A DNA stretch of 64,000 nt from an uncultured Atopobium sp. Its GTDB lineage: Bacteria > Actinomycetota > Coriobacteriia > Coriobacteriales > Atopobiaceae. The notes beneath the pieces were generated by a model, which was not told the origin of the DNA, searched no databases, and saw only the letters and a list, made by a program, of their open reading frames with translations. The stretch is from NCBI GenBank assembly GCA_937997345.1, contig CALKTD010000010.1, forward strand, positions 1 to 64,000. The letters are read 5' to 3'. Below are positions 63,155 to 64,000 of the stretch, one piece after another; the first letter of the stretch is position 1, and every line of letters begins with the position of its first letter. The position numbers were made by a program, and so were the translations under genes.

Positions 63155-64000
63155 GTGGTTAGTATCGTTCTAGCCAGCCATGGCAAATTTGCCGAGGGTA
63201 TTAAAGATTCTGGCAGCATGATTTTTGGACCACAGGAAGGCGTTGTAGCTGTAACGCTTACTCCTGATATGGGCCCAGATGACCTGCATCAGAAGATTCT
63301 CGACGCAATTGCCACGCTTGAAGATCAAGAGCACGTTTTGTTCTTGGTTGATCTATGGGGTGGCACCCCCTTTAACCAGATTTCTCGTGTTCTTGAGGAA
63401 GAGGGTAAAGAGGATTGGGTTGCCGTTACTGGACTTAACCTCCCAATGCTTATTGCGGCATATGGTTCTCGCCTTGGTGTCGATACCGCCGCCGAGGTAG
63501 CAAAAGAGATTTACTCTGAAGCTCGTATGGGCGTGAAGATTAAGCCAGAAGAGCTTGAGCCACAAGAGGCAACACCTACTGATGTTCCTGCCGCTCCTGC
63601 AGCACCTCAGGGAGCAATTCCTGCAGGTACCGTTATTGGCGACGGCAAGCTCAAGATTGTGCTTGCACGTATTGACACCCGTCTTCTGCATGGTCAGGTT
63701 GCAACTACGTGGACAAAGATGACCAAGCCAGACCGCATTATTGTCTGCTCTGATGGTGTTGCTCAAGATGAGCTTCGCAAGACCATGATTGTTCAGGCAG
63801 CTCCTCCAGGAGTACATGTTCACGTTGTTCCTATTAAGAAGATTATTGAGATAGCTCATGACACTCGTTTTGGTAACACCAAGGCAATGCTTCTGTTTGA
63901 GACTCCTCAGGACATGCTCCGTGCTCTGGAGGGTGGCGTTGAAATTGAGGAAGCAAATCTTGGTTCTATTGCTCACTCTGTTGGTAAGGTTGTTGTTACC
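63155..64000 (+). CDS. PTS mannose-family IIAB subunit (3' end beyond window)
   Basis: The first 282 codons of a mannose/fructose/sorbose-family phosphotransferase protein, still open at the edge. The IIA domain begins VSIVLASHGKFAEG with the phospho-His at residue 9 and LVDLWGGTPFNQ near 66. A Pro/Ala-rich linker of about 25 residues follows, then IIB with the phospho-His 179 in RIDTRLLHGQV. It would pass phosphate from HPr to a sugar imported by IIC/IID, probably encoded next. Start GTG 63155 lies five bases after AAGGAGG. The whole protein is usually about 320-330 residues. Confidence 0.9.
   Translation, partial: MVSIVLASHGKFAEGIKDSGSMIFGPQEGVVAVTLTPDMGPDDLHQKILDAIATLEDQEHVLFLVDLWGGTPFNQISRVLEEEGKEDWVAVTGLNLPMLIAAYGSRLGVDTAAEVAKEIYSEARMGVKIKPEELEPQEATPTDVPAAPAAPQGAIPAGTVIGDGKLKIVLARIDTRLLHGQVATTWTKMTKPDRIIVCSDGVAQDELRKTMIVQAAPPGVHVHVVPIKKIIEIAHDTRFGNTKAMLLFETPQDMLRALEGGVEIEEANLGSIAHSVGKVVVT

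Larger units (their letters stand above)
2707..63483. repeat. Dispersed octamer GGCGAGAA / TTCTCGCC (33 copies)
   Basis: Manual reading finds the exact octamer 33 times on the two strands. GGCGAGAA on the plus strand starts at 2707, 10631, 20505, 22147, 27441, 31249, 37130, 42600, 51487, 55808, 56994 and 62982. TTCTCGCC starts at 5393, 6680, 17180, 18582, 19519, 20983, 27834, 29071, 31261, 32276, 35298, 41515, 44187, 45317, 48357, 50327, 51627, 53474, 61636, 62994 and 63476. About two copies would be expected by chance. Most are followed by A (TTCTCGCCA) and six are extended to TTCTTCTCGCC. A one-base variant ending in T, TTCTCGCT, occurs about 12 more times. Copies encode Phe-Ser-Pro, Leu-Leu-Ala, Ser-Arg, Gly-Glu-Lys or Arg-Arg-Glu in different genes, so codon preference does not explain them. 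The role is unknown; an uptake sequence or a Chi-like site are the leading ideas. Confidence 0.85.

Noticed and set aside
1..64000. tRNA genes, CRISPR arrays, insertion sequences, prophage
   Set aside because: No cloverleaf-like segments, regularly spaced repeats, transposase or integrase frames, or terminal inverted repeats were seen by eye. A tRNA scan would settle the first.

Overview
This 64 kb window is an ordinary-looking bacterial chromosome segment of middling GC, with no insertion sequence, prophage, CRISPR array, rRNA or recognisable tRNA gene. It carries a Gram-positive SUF cluster with SufU, a group B [FeFe] hydrogenase, an OmpR/GlnR-like winged-helix regulator, a sigma-B/F-type sigma factor with an RsbW-like partner, and amino-acid ABC systems. 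Together these suggest an anaerobic actinobacterium of the Coriobacteriia; an Atopobium/Lancefieldella-like species is my best guess, by inference only.

Layout. 178-5834 (minus): sufC-sufB-sufD-sufS-sufU and an Rrf2 regulator, tightly coupled by 1-nt overlaps. 6167-7477: hisS. 7640-10894: an AT-rich bacteriocin locus (lactococcin-972-like precursor, large membrane protein, ABC ATPase). 10961-13452: NhaC-type antiporter divergent from a LysR regulator. 13454-15874: a pseudouridine synthase and the hydrogenase. 17409-23279: aspS, a heterodimeric ABC exporter and a fluoride channel. 23330-25671 (minus): MFS exporter and gpmA. 25978-32029: nitrogen region with a glutamine-synthetase-like gene, a glutamine-type ABC importer and a GlnR-like regulator. 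32225-35063: HtrA protease and RmuC. 35144-38145: CsoR/CopA copper resistance. 38135-42956: adenosine deaminase, ADP-ribosylglycohydrolase, phospholipase C-like protein, phosphatase and DNA glycosylase. 42942-46181: a probable cysteine importer behind a short Cys-containing leader ORF. 46368-53641: sugar-acid permease, SGNH hydrolase, dGTPase, RarA and the sigma factor operon. 53641-62901: AI-2E-type transporter, alaS, ruvX, mltG, yqeG-like, aroK, a degenerate AroB-like gene and an M24 peptidase. 63155 to the end: a PTS IIAB protein cut by the window edge.

The strongest unexplained signal is dispersed. The octamer GGCGAGAA / TTCTCGCC occurs 33 times by my manual count, where about two are expected by chance. 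It occurs in both orientations, in several reading frames and between genes, and twice as close inverted pairs downstream of genes. That resembles the DNA uptake sequences of Neisseria and Haemophilus, though a Chi-like role is also possible.

Other notable items: a glutamine-synthetase homologue that has lost four of six metal ligands; an AroB homologue in the aroB position without its catalytic motifs; a CopA with an in-frame CopZ module preceded by its own ribosome-binding site and start codon; a cysteine-codon leader ORF before a CjaA-like importer; and a Cys-containing lactococcin-972-type peptide. Starts were chosen by eye from ribosome-binding sites and family length. No database search was available.
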